From: an uncultured Nocardioides sp.
GTDB taxonomy: Bacteria; Actinomycetota; Actinomycetes; Propionibacteriales; Nocardioidaceae
Reading direction: 5' to 3'
Assembly (NCBI RefSeq): GCF_946885725.1
Contig: NZ_CAMPGZ010000036.1
Coordinates: 1-23,799, forward strand
Length of the DNA stretch: 23,799 bases
Position numbers and translations under genes: made by a program. Shown piece by piece: positions 17,014-23,799 of this stretch (the first letter of the stretch is position 1; every line of letters starts with the position of its first letter). The notes beneath the pieces are model-generated. The model was not told where the DNA came from, did not search any database, and worked only from the letters and a program-made list of their open reading frames with translations.

Positions 17014-17538
17014 TCAGCGGGAGGGGCGCTCGTAGACGAGCTCGAGGCCGTCCTCGTCGTCCCACTGCTCGCCGACGCGGGTGAACCCGAACGGCCGGAT
17101 CGTCGCCAGCGACGCGACGTTGGTCGGGCTGATGCTCGCCCGCACGGTGCGCACCCGCGGGTCGGACGCCGCCCACGCCAGCGCGGTCGCGAGCAGCCGG
17201 CGGGCGTGGCCCTGCCGCCGGCACAGCGGGTCCACGGAGTAGGCCACCTCGACCATCCCGGCCTCGTCCGGCGGTCCGTGGAAGCCGACGTGCCCGACGA
17301 CCTTCCCGTCGACCAGCGCGGCGCGCGCGATCCAGTCGGCGGCCTCCGGGTCGTCCCGGATCTGCTCGTGGCGGATCCGCCAGAGCCAGGCCTGGTCGAG
17401 GAGGTACGGCGTCAGCGGGACGCCCGCCCGCTCCGAGGCGACGTCCAGGTCGCCGCGGATCAGCGCGGCCAGGGTGTCCAGGTCGAGCCGGACAAGGGTC
17501 ACGTCTTTGTCGGCGCCGGGCGCCGCCGTACCGGTCAA
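17014..17538 (-). CDS. GNAT family N-acetyltransferase
   Basis: GNAT enzymes transfer an acetyl group from acetyl-CoA to an amine; the acceptor here is unknown. With the TTG start the product has 174 residues. The acetyl-CoA binding motif A is VAYSVDPLCRRQGHARRLL (98-116), with RRQGHA as the pyrophosphate loop. Motif B follows as ISPTNVASLATIRPFGFTRVGEQ (136-158). I prefer the TTG at 17538: it overlaps the lepB stop as TTGA and has GAGG four bases upstream. A GTG at 17502 would also give a complete domain (162 residues) but has no ribosome binding site. Confidence 0.85.
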   Translation of the reverse strand: MTGTAAPGADKDVTLVRLDLDTLAALIRGDLDVASERAGVPLTPYLLDQAWLWRIRHEQIRDDPEAADWIARAALVDGKVVGHVGFHGPPDEAGMVEVAYSVDPLCRRQGHARRLLATALAWAASDPRVRTVRASISPTNVASLATIRPFGFTRVGEQWDDEDGLELVYERPSR

Positions 17539-18236
17539 CGGACCTCGCCGGTCACCTGGAGCGCCGGGTTCGTGAAGGTCGACGGTGTGTCGAGCCGGTT
17601 GAACCGGTCGAACGGCCACACCACCGCCCAGACCTTGCCGACCACGAGCGACTCGGGCACCGACCCGCCGCCGGGGAGGTCCTGGTGGAACCGGGAGTCC
17701 TCGCTGTCGCCGCGGTTGTCGCCCATCACCCAGAGCCGCCCCTCGGGCACCTCGACGTCGAACTTCCGCTCGGACGGCGCCGCGCCCTCGGCGATGTAGT
17801 CGGTCTCCTCGAGCGGCACGTCGTTGACCCGGATGCGGCCCTTCCTGTCGCAGCAGACCACGTGGTCGCCGCCGACGCCGATCACGCGCTTCACCAGGTG
17901 GCCGCCCGTCGGGTAGAGCCCGAGGAACCCGAGCACCGTCTGCACCTGGGTGGGCTGCTCGACGAGCGGCCCGAGCCACTGCCCGCCCGGGTCGGCGAAC
18001 ACGACGACGTCGCCGCGCTCGACGTGTCCGCTCCAGTACGACGCCTTCTCCACGAGGATCCGGTCGTCCTCCTGCAGCAGCGGCCGCATCGACCCCGACG
18101 GCACGAAGAACATCTGCACGAAGAAGGTCTTGACCACCGCGGAGACCGCGAGCGCGAGCACCAGCAGCAGCACGGTCTCCGCCCAGACGGGGACCGACCG
18201 CCGCTTCCTCGGCTCAGCGGCCGCCCCTGAACTCAT
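17535..18236 (-). CDS. lepB: Signal peptidase I
   Basis: Signal peptidase I removes signal peptides from exported proteins at the outer face of the membrane. The 233-residue product has one membrane helix at about 18-38. Box B is VPSGSMRP, with nucleophile Ser49. Box D is KRVIGVGGD, with general base Lys116. Box E is GDNRGDSEDSR at 172-182. A Cys-Cys pair sits at 128-129. The ATG at 18236 is preceded at seven bases by TAGGGT (18249 to 18244), which could be a -10 box giving a nearly leaderless mRNA, or its AGGG could act as a weak ribosome binding site. A long palindrome ends at 18251, next to this box. Confidence 0.95.
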   Translation of the reverse strand: MSSGAAAEPRKRRSVPVWAETVLLLVLALAVSAVVKTFFVQMFFVPSGSMRPLLQEDDRILVEKASYWSGHVERGDVVVFADPGGQWLGPLVEQPTQVQTVLGFLGLYPTGGHLVKRVIGVGGDHVVCCDRKGRIRVNDVPLEETDYIAEGAAPSERKFDVEVPEGRLWVMGDNRGDSEDSRFHQDLPGGGSVPESLVVGKVWAVVWPFDRFNRLDTPSTFTNPALQVTGEVR

Positions 18237-18250
18237 GAGCAGAACCCTAG

Positions 18251-18314
18251 GACAACGATTCGTCTGCGATTTACGGGGTGAATCACGGGGAGGGCTCGCA
18301 GACGAATCGTTGTC
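18251..18314. repeat. Palindromic element, copy 1 (19-bp perfect arms)
   Basis: GACAACGATTCGTCTGCGA (18251-18269) and its exact reverse complement (18296-18314) flank a 26-base core containing ACGGGGTGAATCACGGGG. It lies between the stop of the acidic-protein gene and the lepB start. A related copy in reverse orientation lies at 18548-18614. As RNA it would form a 19-bp hairpin, but there is no T tract. Confidence 0.9.
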
Positions 18315-18323
18315 GGATCGTGG

Positions 18324-18539
18324 TCAGGACTCTTCCGGGTCGTTGAGCGGGTTTCCTTCGGGTGAGCCCTCGGCCGGGTCCTGCGCGAGCGGGTTGTCGT
18401 CGGTGGGCTGCAGGTCCTCCGGCAGCTCCTCGTCGGCGATCAGCCCGACCTCGGGGGTCTCCCGGTCGTCGCTCTCCCCGGTCGACCCGGCCGATCCGGC
18501 GTCGTCGGGGCCGGTGGACTCGTTACTGGTCTCGCTCAT
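18324..18539 (-). CDS. Small acidic hypothetical protein
   Basis: I do not recognise a characterised family. The 71-residue product is strongly acidic, rich in Asp, Glu, Ser, Pro and Gly, with no hydrophobic segment, and probably disordered. Notable strings are VGLIADEELPEDLQ (residues 31-44) and NPLAQDPAEGSPEGNPL. I chose the ATG at 18539; the in-frame ATG 33 bases earlier adds Arg-rich residues that lie within the palindromic repeat. TACGGC six bases before the ATG could be a -10 box of a leaderless transcript. The gene is bracketed by the two inverted palindromic elements and precedes lepB on the same strand. Confidence 0.65.
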   Translation of the reverse strand: MSETSNESTGPDDAGSAGSTGESDDRETPEVGLIADEELPEDLQPTDDNPLAQDPAEGSPEGNPLNDPEES

Positions 18540-18547
18540 GCGTACGC

Positions 18548-18614
18548 CGTACCCGATTCGTCTGCGATCCACCCGCGTAATTCACCCCTTAGACCGCAGA
18601 CGAATCGTTGTTGG
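18548..18614. repeat. Palindromic element, copy 2 (13-bp perfect arms)
   Basis: CGATTCGTCTGCG (18554-18566) pairs with CGCAGACGAATCG (18595-18607) around a 28-base core. Read on minus, the whole stretch aligns base for base with copy 1 at the same length: the ACAACGATTCGTCTGCG arm is identical over 17 bases, and the core shares GGGGTGAAT, T or C, then ACG. The other arm keeps 14 identical bases, then diverges. It sits in the divergent region between the acidic-protein gene and the M15 peptidase gene. Confidence 0.88.
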
Positions 18615-18657
18615 CGCACAGTGAACAATGGGAGAGCCTGGGAACGGAGGGGACGGG

Positions 18658-19914
18658 ATGCGGAGGGAGAGCCGGCGGCGCGGGAGTGCGCTCGTCGCGG
18701 CGGCGCTGGTGTGTGCGCTGTCCGGCTCCGCAGCCTTGGCCGGGTGCAGCCAGGCGCCCACTACTCCGTCCGCGCGCGAGGCCGACGGCACGAGCACCAG
18801 CTCGGGCTCGATCAGCAGCCCGAGCACCAAGGACCCGTCTCCGGAGGGCAGCCCGTCGAGCTCGACCTCGGCGTACGCCGTCGCTGCGCCGGGCGAGCTG
18901 CGCACCCCTCTCCTGCGCCCGGACGTCCTCGTCAGCAGCACCAAGCCGATCCCGGCCAGGGTGCAGCGACAGCTGCGCGAGCTGAAGGGCGTCAAGGCCG
19001 TGATGCCGATGTCGATGGCGTCGCTGTCGCTGGAGGGCCGCACGCTGACCATCGCGTCGGTCGACGTCGACGCCTACCGACGCTGGACGCCGCAGTCGAC
19101 CGCGACCGCCGGCGCGGTGTGGGAGCGGCTGGCCGGCGGCGAGGTGATGGTCGACCCGTCCGTGGGCCGCAGGCTGGAGCAGCCGCGCGGGTTCCTGCGC
19201 CTGGGCACCACCGACGACGCCCCGACGGTGCACATCGGCGCGTACGCACCGATGGCCGAGCCGGTCAGCGCGGTCATCACCCGCCCGCTCGGCAAGCGGC
19301 TCGGCATGCCCGCCGACAACGCCATGTTGGTCTCGACCGGCCGGTTCACCCCGTCGGTGCTCACCGACAAGATGCAGAAGATCCTCGGCAAGACCGCGTC
19401 GCTGCGGGTGCTCGCGCTCGAGCTCGACGTCGACGTGACCCGCACCGCCGTGCTCACCGGCACGTCCGCGGCCGAGGCGGTCGGGTCGTTCCGCTACAAG
19501 CCCCTGCCGAGCGGCCGGGTCACCCCGGACCCCGCTTGGGTCGCGGCCAACATCCGCACCGAGGAGGTGCCGCTGCTCGGTCAGGTGACCTGCCACCGGG
19601 TGATGCTGCCGCAGCTGCGCGCCGCCCTGGAGGAGGTCGTCAGCCGCGGCCTGGCGAGCGAGATCCATCCCGACGAGTACGCCGGCTGCTACTACCCGCG
19701 GTTCATCGGCTACGACCCGGCCAAGGGCCTGAGCCTGCACTCCTGGGGCATCGCGGTCGACCTCAACGTGCCGGGCAACCAGCGCGGCACCGAGGGCGAG
19801 ATGAGCCGCGCCGTGGTTGCGATCTTCAAGAAGTGGGGCTTCGCCTGGGGCGGCGACTGGAACTACACCGACCCCATGCACTTCGAGCTCGCGAGCATCG
19901 TCCGGCCGGGCTGA
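18658..19914 (+). CDS. M15-type D,D-carboxypeptidase lipoprotein with an N-terminal domain
   Basis: The C-terminal part is a zinc peptidase of the VanY/M15 type that trims D-Ala-D-Ala stems. The 418-residue product has a lipoprotein signal ending in LAGC (Cys30), then a Ser/Thr/Pro-rich linker to about 75. Residues 80-285 form a separate domain beginning LRPDVLVSSTKPIPARVQRQL, which I cannot assign firmly. Residues 290-415 are the peptidase, with SLHSWGIAVDLN (His361, Asp368) and WNYTDPMHFEL (His408) as zinc ligands, and Cys312 and Cys344 that may pair. I chose the ATG at 18658: GGAGG lies seven to eight bases upstream, and the longer start at 18628 only adds MGEPGNGGDG. A 59-residue protein gene follows. 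Confidence 0.88.
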   Translation: MRRESRRRGSALVAAALVCALSGSAALAGCSQAPTTPSAREADGTSTSSGSISSPSTKDPSPEGSPSSSTSAYAVAAPGELRTPLLRPDVLVSSTKPIPARVQRQLRELKGVKAVMPMSMASLSLEGRTLTIASVDVDAYRRWTPQSTATAGAVWERLAGGEVMVDPSVGRRLEQPRGFLRLGTTDDAPTVHIGAYAPMAEPVSAVITRPLGKRLGMPADNAMLVSTGRFTPSVLTDKMQKILGKTASLRVLALELDVDVTRTAVLTGTSAAEAVGSFRYKPLPSGRVTPDPAWVAANIRTEEVPLLGQVTCHRVMLPQLRAALEEVVSRGLASEIHPDEYAGCYYPRFIGYDPAKGLSLHSWGIAVDLNVPGNQRGTEGEMSRAVVAIFKKWGFAWGGDWNYTDPMHFELASIVRPG

Positions 19915-19973
19915 GCGGCGTAGCCTGGGAGTACGTCGCACGCAGGAGCACGAGGAGCACCAGGGAGGTTGCG

Positions 19974-20153
19974 ATGGCCCAGGTCCACGAGGTGCCCGAC
20001 GAGCGGCCCGGCCGTAGCAAGTACTCCCGGCTGCCCGACCCCATCCCCCTCGAGCGCACCGTGACGACGTCCGAGGCCACGGCACTGCCCGAGGAGAAGG
20101 ACGACTACTGGCGCGAGGTCGAGTGGATGCTCCGCGTCGCCGGCGGCGCCTGA
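19974..20153 (+). CDS. Small hypothetical protein (59 residues)
   Basis: I do not recognise the family. The product is soluble and charged, with SKYSRLPDPIPLERTVTTS in the middle and an amphipathic C-terminal segment DDYWREVEWMLRVAGGA (43-59). A strong GGGAGG lies seven bases before the ATG, which supports a real gene. TAGCCT at 19921-19926 fits a -10 box and would give a leader of about 40 bases, so it may be transcribed separately from the upstream peptidase gene. It ends 47 bases before the oxidoreductase gene. Confidence 0.75.
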   Translation: MAQVHEVPDERPGRSKYSRLPDPIPLERTVTTSEATALPEEKDDYWREVEWMLRVAGGA

Positions 20154-20188
20154 CCTGCCGCCGATCTGCGCCGCCCTGCACGCTTCGC

Positions 20189-20194
20189 TAGCCT
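20189..20194 (+). promoter_or_regulatory. -10 box of a probable leaderless transcript
   Basis: TAGCCT ends six bases before the ATG at 20201, and no ribosome binding site is present between them. That spacing places the transcription start at or very near the A of ATG. No -35 box is evident. Confidence 0.5.
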
Positions 20195-20200
20195 CGCCGG

Positions 20201-21166
20201 ATGCGTGCGATCCAGGTCACCCGCCTCGACGGACCCGACGGTGTCGAGGTCGTCGACGTGCCCGAGCCCACTCCGCAACCCGGCCAGGTCGTCGTGGAGG
20301 TCGAGGCGCTGGGCGTGAGCTTCCCCGACCTGCTGCTCACGCGCGGGGAGTACCAGCTGCGTCCCGAGCTCCCGTTCATCCTCGGCGTGGACGTGGCCGG
20401 CGTCGTCCGCGACGCCCCCGCCGACTCCGGCTTCAAGACCGGTGACCGCGTCGCGTGCGTGCTGCCGTACGGCGCCGGTGCGGAGGTCCTCGCGCTCCAC
20501 CCCGACAGCGTCTTCCCGCTGCCCGACGCGGTGTCGTTCGAGGCCGGCGCCGCGCTGCCGATGAACTACCTGACCGCCCAGTTCGCGCTCGCCACCCGCG
20601 CCGGCCTGCGCGCGGGTGAGACCGTGCTCGTGCACGGCGCCGCCGGCGGGGTCGGCACGGCGACGATCCAGGTCGCCCGCGGGTACGGCGCCCGCACGAT
20701 CGCCGTGGTCTCGACCGAGGCCAAGGCGGAGGTCGCGCGAGCCGCCGGGGCCGACGAGGTGGTGATGGTCGACGGCTTCCTCGCCGCTGCCAAGGAGCTC
20801 ACCGACGGAGACGGCGTCGACGTGGTCGTGGACGTGGTCGGCGGCGACCTGATGACCGACTCGCTGCGCGCGCTCGCGCCGGGCGGCAGGCTGCTGGTCG
20901 TCGGCTTCACGGCGGGCGCCATCCCGACGGTCAAGGTCAACCGGCTGCTGCTCAACAACACCGATGTCCGCGGCGTCGGCTGGGGCGCGTGGGCGATGGC
21001 GCGTCCGGGGTTCATGCGCGTGCAGTGGGACGAGCTGCTTCCGATGCTCGAGAGCAAGGTGGTCGACCCGCCCGTCGGACGCGTCTACCCTCTCGACGAG
21101 ACGGGGGCCGCCCTGGCCGACCTCGCCGCCCGCCGTACCGTCGGCAAGTCGGTCGTCAGATTCTGA
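20201..21166 (+). CDS. NADPH:quinone oxidoreductase family protein (zinc-free MDR)
   Basis: The 321-residue product belongs to the medium-chain dehydrogenase/reductase superfamily, quinone oxidoreductase branch, which reduces quinones or enoyl compounds with NADPH. The N-terminal GroES-like domain contains GVSFPDLLLTRGEYQ (38-52) and FILGVDVAGVV (59-69). The nucleotide-binding domain starts near 121 and has HGAAGGVGTATIQVA (145-159), the Rossmann glycine motif. The cysteine ligands of zinc-dependent members are absent. The C-terminus ends TVGKSVVRF, as is common. The substrate is not predictable. The ATG at 20201 appears to be leaderless. Confidence 0.92.
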   Translation: MRAIQVTRLDGPDGVEVVDVPEPTPQPGQVVVEVEALGVSFPDLLLTRGEYQLRPELPFILGVDVAGVVRDAPADSGFKTGDRVACVLPYGAGAEVLALHPDSVFPLPDAVSFEAGAALPMNYLTAQFALATRAGLRAGETVLVHGAAGGVGTATIQVARGYGARTIAVVSTEAKAEVARAAGADEVVMVDGFLAAAKELTDGDGVDVVVDVVGGDLMTDSLRALAPGGRLLVVGFTAGAIPTVKVNRLLLNNTDVRGVGWGAWAMARPGFMRVQWDELLPMLESKVVDPPVGRVYPLDETGAALADLAARRTVGKSVVRF

Positions 21167-21454
21167 GAAGGAGCCGACGGCTCAGCCCGGAGGCCGGTCC
21201 GACCGATAACCAGAGCGTGACCACGCAGAACGCCGTTCACGACCAGGTGCGCGGGCCCGTGCCTCCGCTCCGGTCGCGCTGGTCCAGACGAGGCAGGTCG
21301 GAGAAAAGCCACCAAACTCGACAACGGACCCACCCCGACCCGTAACCTTCGGGGCGGACGAAGTCAAGCCGCGCCACGCGGGCATGCAAGATTTTCCTTC
21401 ACGCCCGAGAGCCCCCGAGTACCCGGCGCGCATCCCGACTAAACCAGGAGCACC
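21167..21454. promoter_or_regulatory. Intergenic region upstream of the histidine kinase gene
   Basis: This 288-base gap has no credible gene. GAGCC-GAC-GGCTC (21171-21183) is a weak hairpin just after the oxidoreductase stop. TAACCT (21343-21348) with TCGACA (21318-21323), 19 bases apart, is a possible but poor promoter for the kinase gene, leaving a leader of about 100 bases. The region from about 21290 is locally richer in A and T than its surroundings. AGGAG (21446-21450) is the ribosome binding site for the kinase. Confidence 0.4.
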
Positions 21455-23799
21455 ATGAGCGCGGAGCGAGAGCAGTCCACGGCCCGCCCTGATCGTGGGC
21501 GCCTCTTCGCGCTGTCCTCGTGGCCGCTGCGCCGCAAGGTCGCGCTGGCCCTGGCGATCCCGCTCGTCCTGGCCGCCACGCTGGGCGGTCTGCGGGTCGC
21601 CTCCGATCTCGCAGAGGCCGAGAACTCCACCGCGAGCGCCCGCCAGGTCACCGTGCTGGAGCCGGCGATCGACTACCTCACCGCGTCGTCCCGGGCGATG
21701 GTCGCGGCGCAGAGCGACGGCAAGGGCAGCGAGCAGGAGGTGGCCGACGCGGTCGAGGACCTCGAAGCCGCGGCGACGGACCTGGAGCGCACCCGCGACA
21801 GCGCGGACCTCACGCCCGAGCAGTCGCGGCAGGTCGACGTGGTGCTCGACCTCAGCCGGGTGCTGCGCGAGGAGAGCGACACGCTCAGCCCGGGCACCTG
21901 GGTCGCTCAGCTGCGCCAGATGCAGTCCGGCGTCAACCGGCTCGTCACCACGATCGCCGACGCCCAGCTCGAGCCGCAGCCGCGCCTGCAGCTGCTCAAC
22001 GAGACGCTGGCGGGCCGGTTCTCGCTGGCGATGCAGCAGGCGCTCGTCGCGACCGAGCGCAGCGGCGACACCGGCGACCTCGAGCTGTTCGCCGAGCTCG
22101 GCGCCGAGGGCGCCGCCATCGACCGGCTCGCCTCCAACCTCGGCGAGGCCGAGCCGGTGGTGCAGACCCTGCTCACCGACAACGCCCGCCGCACCCGCGC
22201 TGTGCGCACGGGCAACGACGACCTCGGCGGGGCGGAGGCCTACCAGGGGTACGACGCACTCGTCACCAACCTCCTCGACTCGGTCGACGCCGAGCTGGCC
22301 GCCTCGGCCGACGCCGCCCGCACCCGGGCCGTGATCAACGCCGGCCTCACCGCCTTCGCGCTGCTCGCCGCGGTGCTGCTCGCGCTGCTGGCCACGCGCC
22401 TGCTGCTCACCCCGATCCGTAAGGTGCGCCAGGGCGCGCTCGCGGTCGCCCACCAGGCCCTGCCCGACGCCGTCGCGAAGATCCGCGCCGGCGAGGAGCC
22501 CGACCCGGTCACCCCGATCGACGTGACCACCAACGAGGAGATCGGCCAGCTCGCCCGGGCGGTCGACGACCTGCACGAGCAGGCCGTCGTGCTGGCCGCC
22601 GGCGAGGCTGAGCTCCGCTCCCAGGTCTCCGACATGTTCGTGACGCTCTCGCGCCGCAACACCTCGCTGGTCAACCAGCAGCTCGGCCTGATCGACTCGC
22701 TCGAGAAGGACGAGGAGGACCCGGCCCGCCTCGAGAGCCTGTTCCGGCTCGACCACCTCGCGTCCCGCATGCGCCGCACCGCTGACTCGCTGCTCGTCCT
22801 CGCCGACGCGCCGATCCCGCCGTCCGGCCAGCAGGGCCTCACCGTCGGCGAGGCGATGCAGGCCGCGACCGCCGGCGTGCAGGACTACCAGCGCGTCCGG
22901 TTCGGCTCGAGCACGCTGTCGACGCGGATCAGCGACGAGGCGGCCTCCGACGTCGTGCACCTGCTGACCGAGATCGTCGACAACGCGCTGGCCTACTCCC
23001 CGCCGTCCTCGACCGTGCTGCTCAGCTCCACGCTGCGCCCGGACAGCGTCGTGCTCGACATCATCGACAGCGGCCTCGGCATCCCCGACGACGCGCTCGC
23101 CGCCCTCAACCAGCGGCTGCGCGCCGGCGCCGAGATCAGCGCCGACTCCACCCGCCGAATGGGTCTGTTCGTGGTCTCGCGGCTCGCCGAGCGGCACGGC
23201 ATCCACGTCGAGCTCAACCGCAACGCACACGGCGGTACGACGGCCACGGTGCTCCTGCCCGCGGCGATCCTGCCCGACCTGCGTGACGCCGCGACGGCGC
23301 CGGCCGCACCCGCCGCCGAGCCGGTCGCCGCTACGCACGCACCGACCACTCCCTCGCCGCTCGGGCTGGCCCGCGGCAACGGCGACGACATCGAAGCGGC
23401 GGCCGACACCGCGGCGCGCTCGCGGCTCGACGCCATCCTGGGCGGCGCCCTCGGCAGCGGTCTCACCGACGGCGGCCTGTCCAACGGCGGTTCCGGGCTG
23501 CCCACGCGACGCCCCGGCGCCAGCCTCGGCGGCGACTCCCCGGCGAACCCGCTGCGCTCCCTCGGCACGCCGACCGCCCGTCCCGATGCCCCGTCCGCCG
23601 ATGCCCAGCCCGCCGATGCCCCGTCCGCCGATGCTCCGACCGGCGATGCCCTGAAGCAGGTCGACCGGCTGGTGGGCGCCTTGCAGTCCGCCTTCCTTCG
23701 CGGACCCTCCGACGGGCGGCGAGCCGGCGATTCCGTTCCCGCCGAGGGCGGGGCGGAGGAGCGGCAGGTCGTGTGCGTGGTGGAGCGGCCGGGGCGGCC
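21455..23799 (+). CDS. Nitrate/nitrite-sensing-type histidine kinase, CvnA-like (3' end beyond the window)
   Basis: The frame is open to the window edge, giving at least 781 residues. A membrane helix at about 27-45 and another at about 293-313 enclose an extracytoplasmic helical domain (about 60-285) of the nitrate/nitrite-sensing (NIT) type. A HAMP-like segment follows (about 314-385). The kinase core has LFRLDHLASRMRR (His434), EIVDNALAYSPP (Asn510), DIIDSGLGI (Asp538, Gly540) and MGLFVVSRLAERHGI (from 569). This arrangement matches CvnA of Streptomyces conservons, which work with a roadblock protein, a DUF742 protein and a small GTPase; those genes are expected downstream. The remaining C-terminus from about 610 is Ala/Pro/Asp-rich and disordered. 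The ATG at 21455 follows AGGAG by four bases. Confidence 0.9.
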   Translation, partial: MSAEREQSTARPDRGRLFALSSWPLRRKVALALAIPLVLAATLGGLRVASDLAEAENSTASARQVTVLEPAIDYLTASSRAMVAAQSDGKGSEQEVADAVEDLEAAATDLERTRDSADLTPEQSRQVDVVLDLSRVLREESDTLSPGTWVAQLRQMQSGVNRLVTTIADAQLEPQPRLQLLNETLAGRFSLAMQQALVATERSGDTGDLELFAELGAEGAAIDRLASNLGEAEPVVQTLLTDNARRTRAVRTGNDDLGGAEAYQGYDALVTNLLDSVDAELAASADAARTRAVINAGLTAFALLAAVLLALLATRLLLTPIRKVRQGALAVAHQALPDAVAKIRAGEEPDPVTPIDVTTNEEIGQLARAVDDLHEQAVVLAAGEAELRSQVSDMFVTLSRRNTSLVNQQLGLIDSLEKDEEDPARLESLFRLDHLASRMRRTADSLLVLADAPIPPSGQQGLTVGEAMQAATAGVQDYQRVRFGSSTLSTRISDEAASDVVHLLTEIVDNALAYSPPSSTVLLSSTLRPDSVVLDIIDSGLGIPDDALAALNQRLRAGAEISADSTRRMGLFVVSRLAERHGIHVELNRNAHGGTTATVLLPAAILPDLRDAATAPAAPAAEPVAATHAPTTPSPLGLARGNGDDIEAAADTAARSRLDAILGGALGSGLTDGGLSNGGSGLPTRRPGASLGGDSPANPLRSLGTPTARPDAPSADAQPADAPSADAPTGDALKQVDRLVGALQSAFLRGPSDGRRAGDSVPAEGGAEERQVVCVVERPGR
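23585..23650 (+). repeat. 15-bp in-frame tandem repeat within the kinase tail
   Basis: Four 15-base units (23585-23644) plus a six-base partial start with GATGCC or GATGCT. They encode DAPSA, DAQPA, DAPSA and DAPTG, then DA. Units one and three are identical. The period keeps the frame, so copy-number change would only alter the length of the disordered tail. Confidence 0.85.

Noticed and set aside
18251..18314. Core GGGGTGAATC resembles a conserved piece of the cyclic-di-AMP (ydaO) riboswitch
   Set aside because: The rest of that riboswitch is absent, the element is only about 66 bases, it is an almost perfect palindrome, and it occurs in both orientations, so the match is probably chance.
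18628..18657. Earlier ATG for the M15 lipoprotein
   Set aside because: It adds ten residues before the basic signal start and lacks the GGAGG that precedes the ATG at 18658.

Overview
The window looks like a high-GC actinobacterial chromosome, most likely Nocardioides or another member of the Nocardioidaceae. The basis is the strong GC bias, many GTG starts, and a left half that follows the gene order known from Mycobacterium tuberculosis Rv0011c-Rv0020c (crgA, DUF881, pknB, pknA, pbpA, rodA, pstP, fhaB, fhaA). That block normally lies near the replication origin with dnaA beyond the crgA side, so oriC is expected to the left of position 1. The genus is inference; no 16S gene is present.

Positions 1-260 hold no gene but carry sequences resembling DnaA boxes and a 10-bp tandem repeat. 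Positions 261-10558 are the cell-growth and Ser/Thr phosphorylation cluster. CrgA (here an internally duplicated form) and a DUF881 membrane protein are divergent. Seven minus-strand genes then run in transcription order fhaA-fhaB-pstP-rodA-pbpA-pknA-pknB, with junctions that overlap by 4-8 nt or are separated by 4-9 nt, so they probably form one operon. It pairs a SEDS glycosyltransferase with a class B transpeptidase, two membrane kinases with extracellular PASTA sequences, the opposing PP2C phosphatase and two FHA phosphothreonine readers. trpG, which in M. tuberculosis sits between the DUF881 gene and pknB, is absent.

Positions 10559-12133 hold the fhaA leader, a tRNA-Leu(CAG) with a good promoter, a hairpin, a decayed RibD/DHFR-type reductase and a secreted lipoprotein. 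The reductase has lost its start codon and an internal segment. Its broken 5' end coincides with an 11-bp copy of the tRNA 3' end.

Positions 12134-15711 encode a sodium:solute symporter, then a secreted membrane-anchored protein overlapping a class F-like sortase gene by 4 nt. The pair suggests an enzyme and its own substrate. Positions 15708-18236 (minus) encode LtrA, a GNAT acetyltransferase and signal peptidase I (lepB). The next feature is a 71-residue acidic protein gene flanked on both sides by two inverted copies of a palindromic element of about 66 bp. I consider this the least explained structure in the window.

Positions 18658-21166 (plus) encode an M15-type D,D-carboxypeptidase lipoprotein, a 59-residue protein and a quinone oxidoreductase. 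The window ends inside a nitrate/nitrite-sensing-type histidine kinase like CvnA of the Streptomyces conservons; the other conservon genes would be expected just past the right edge.
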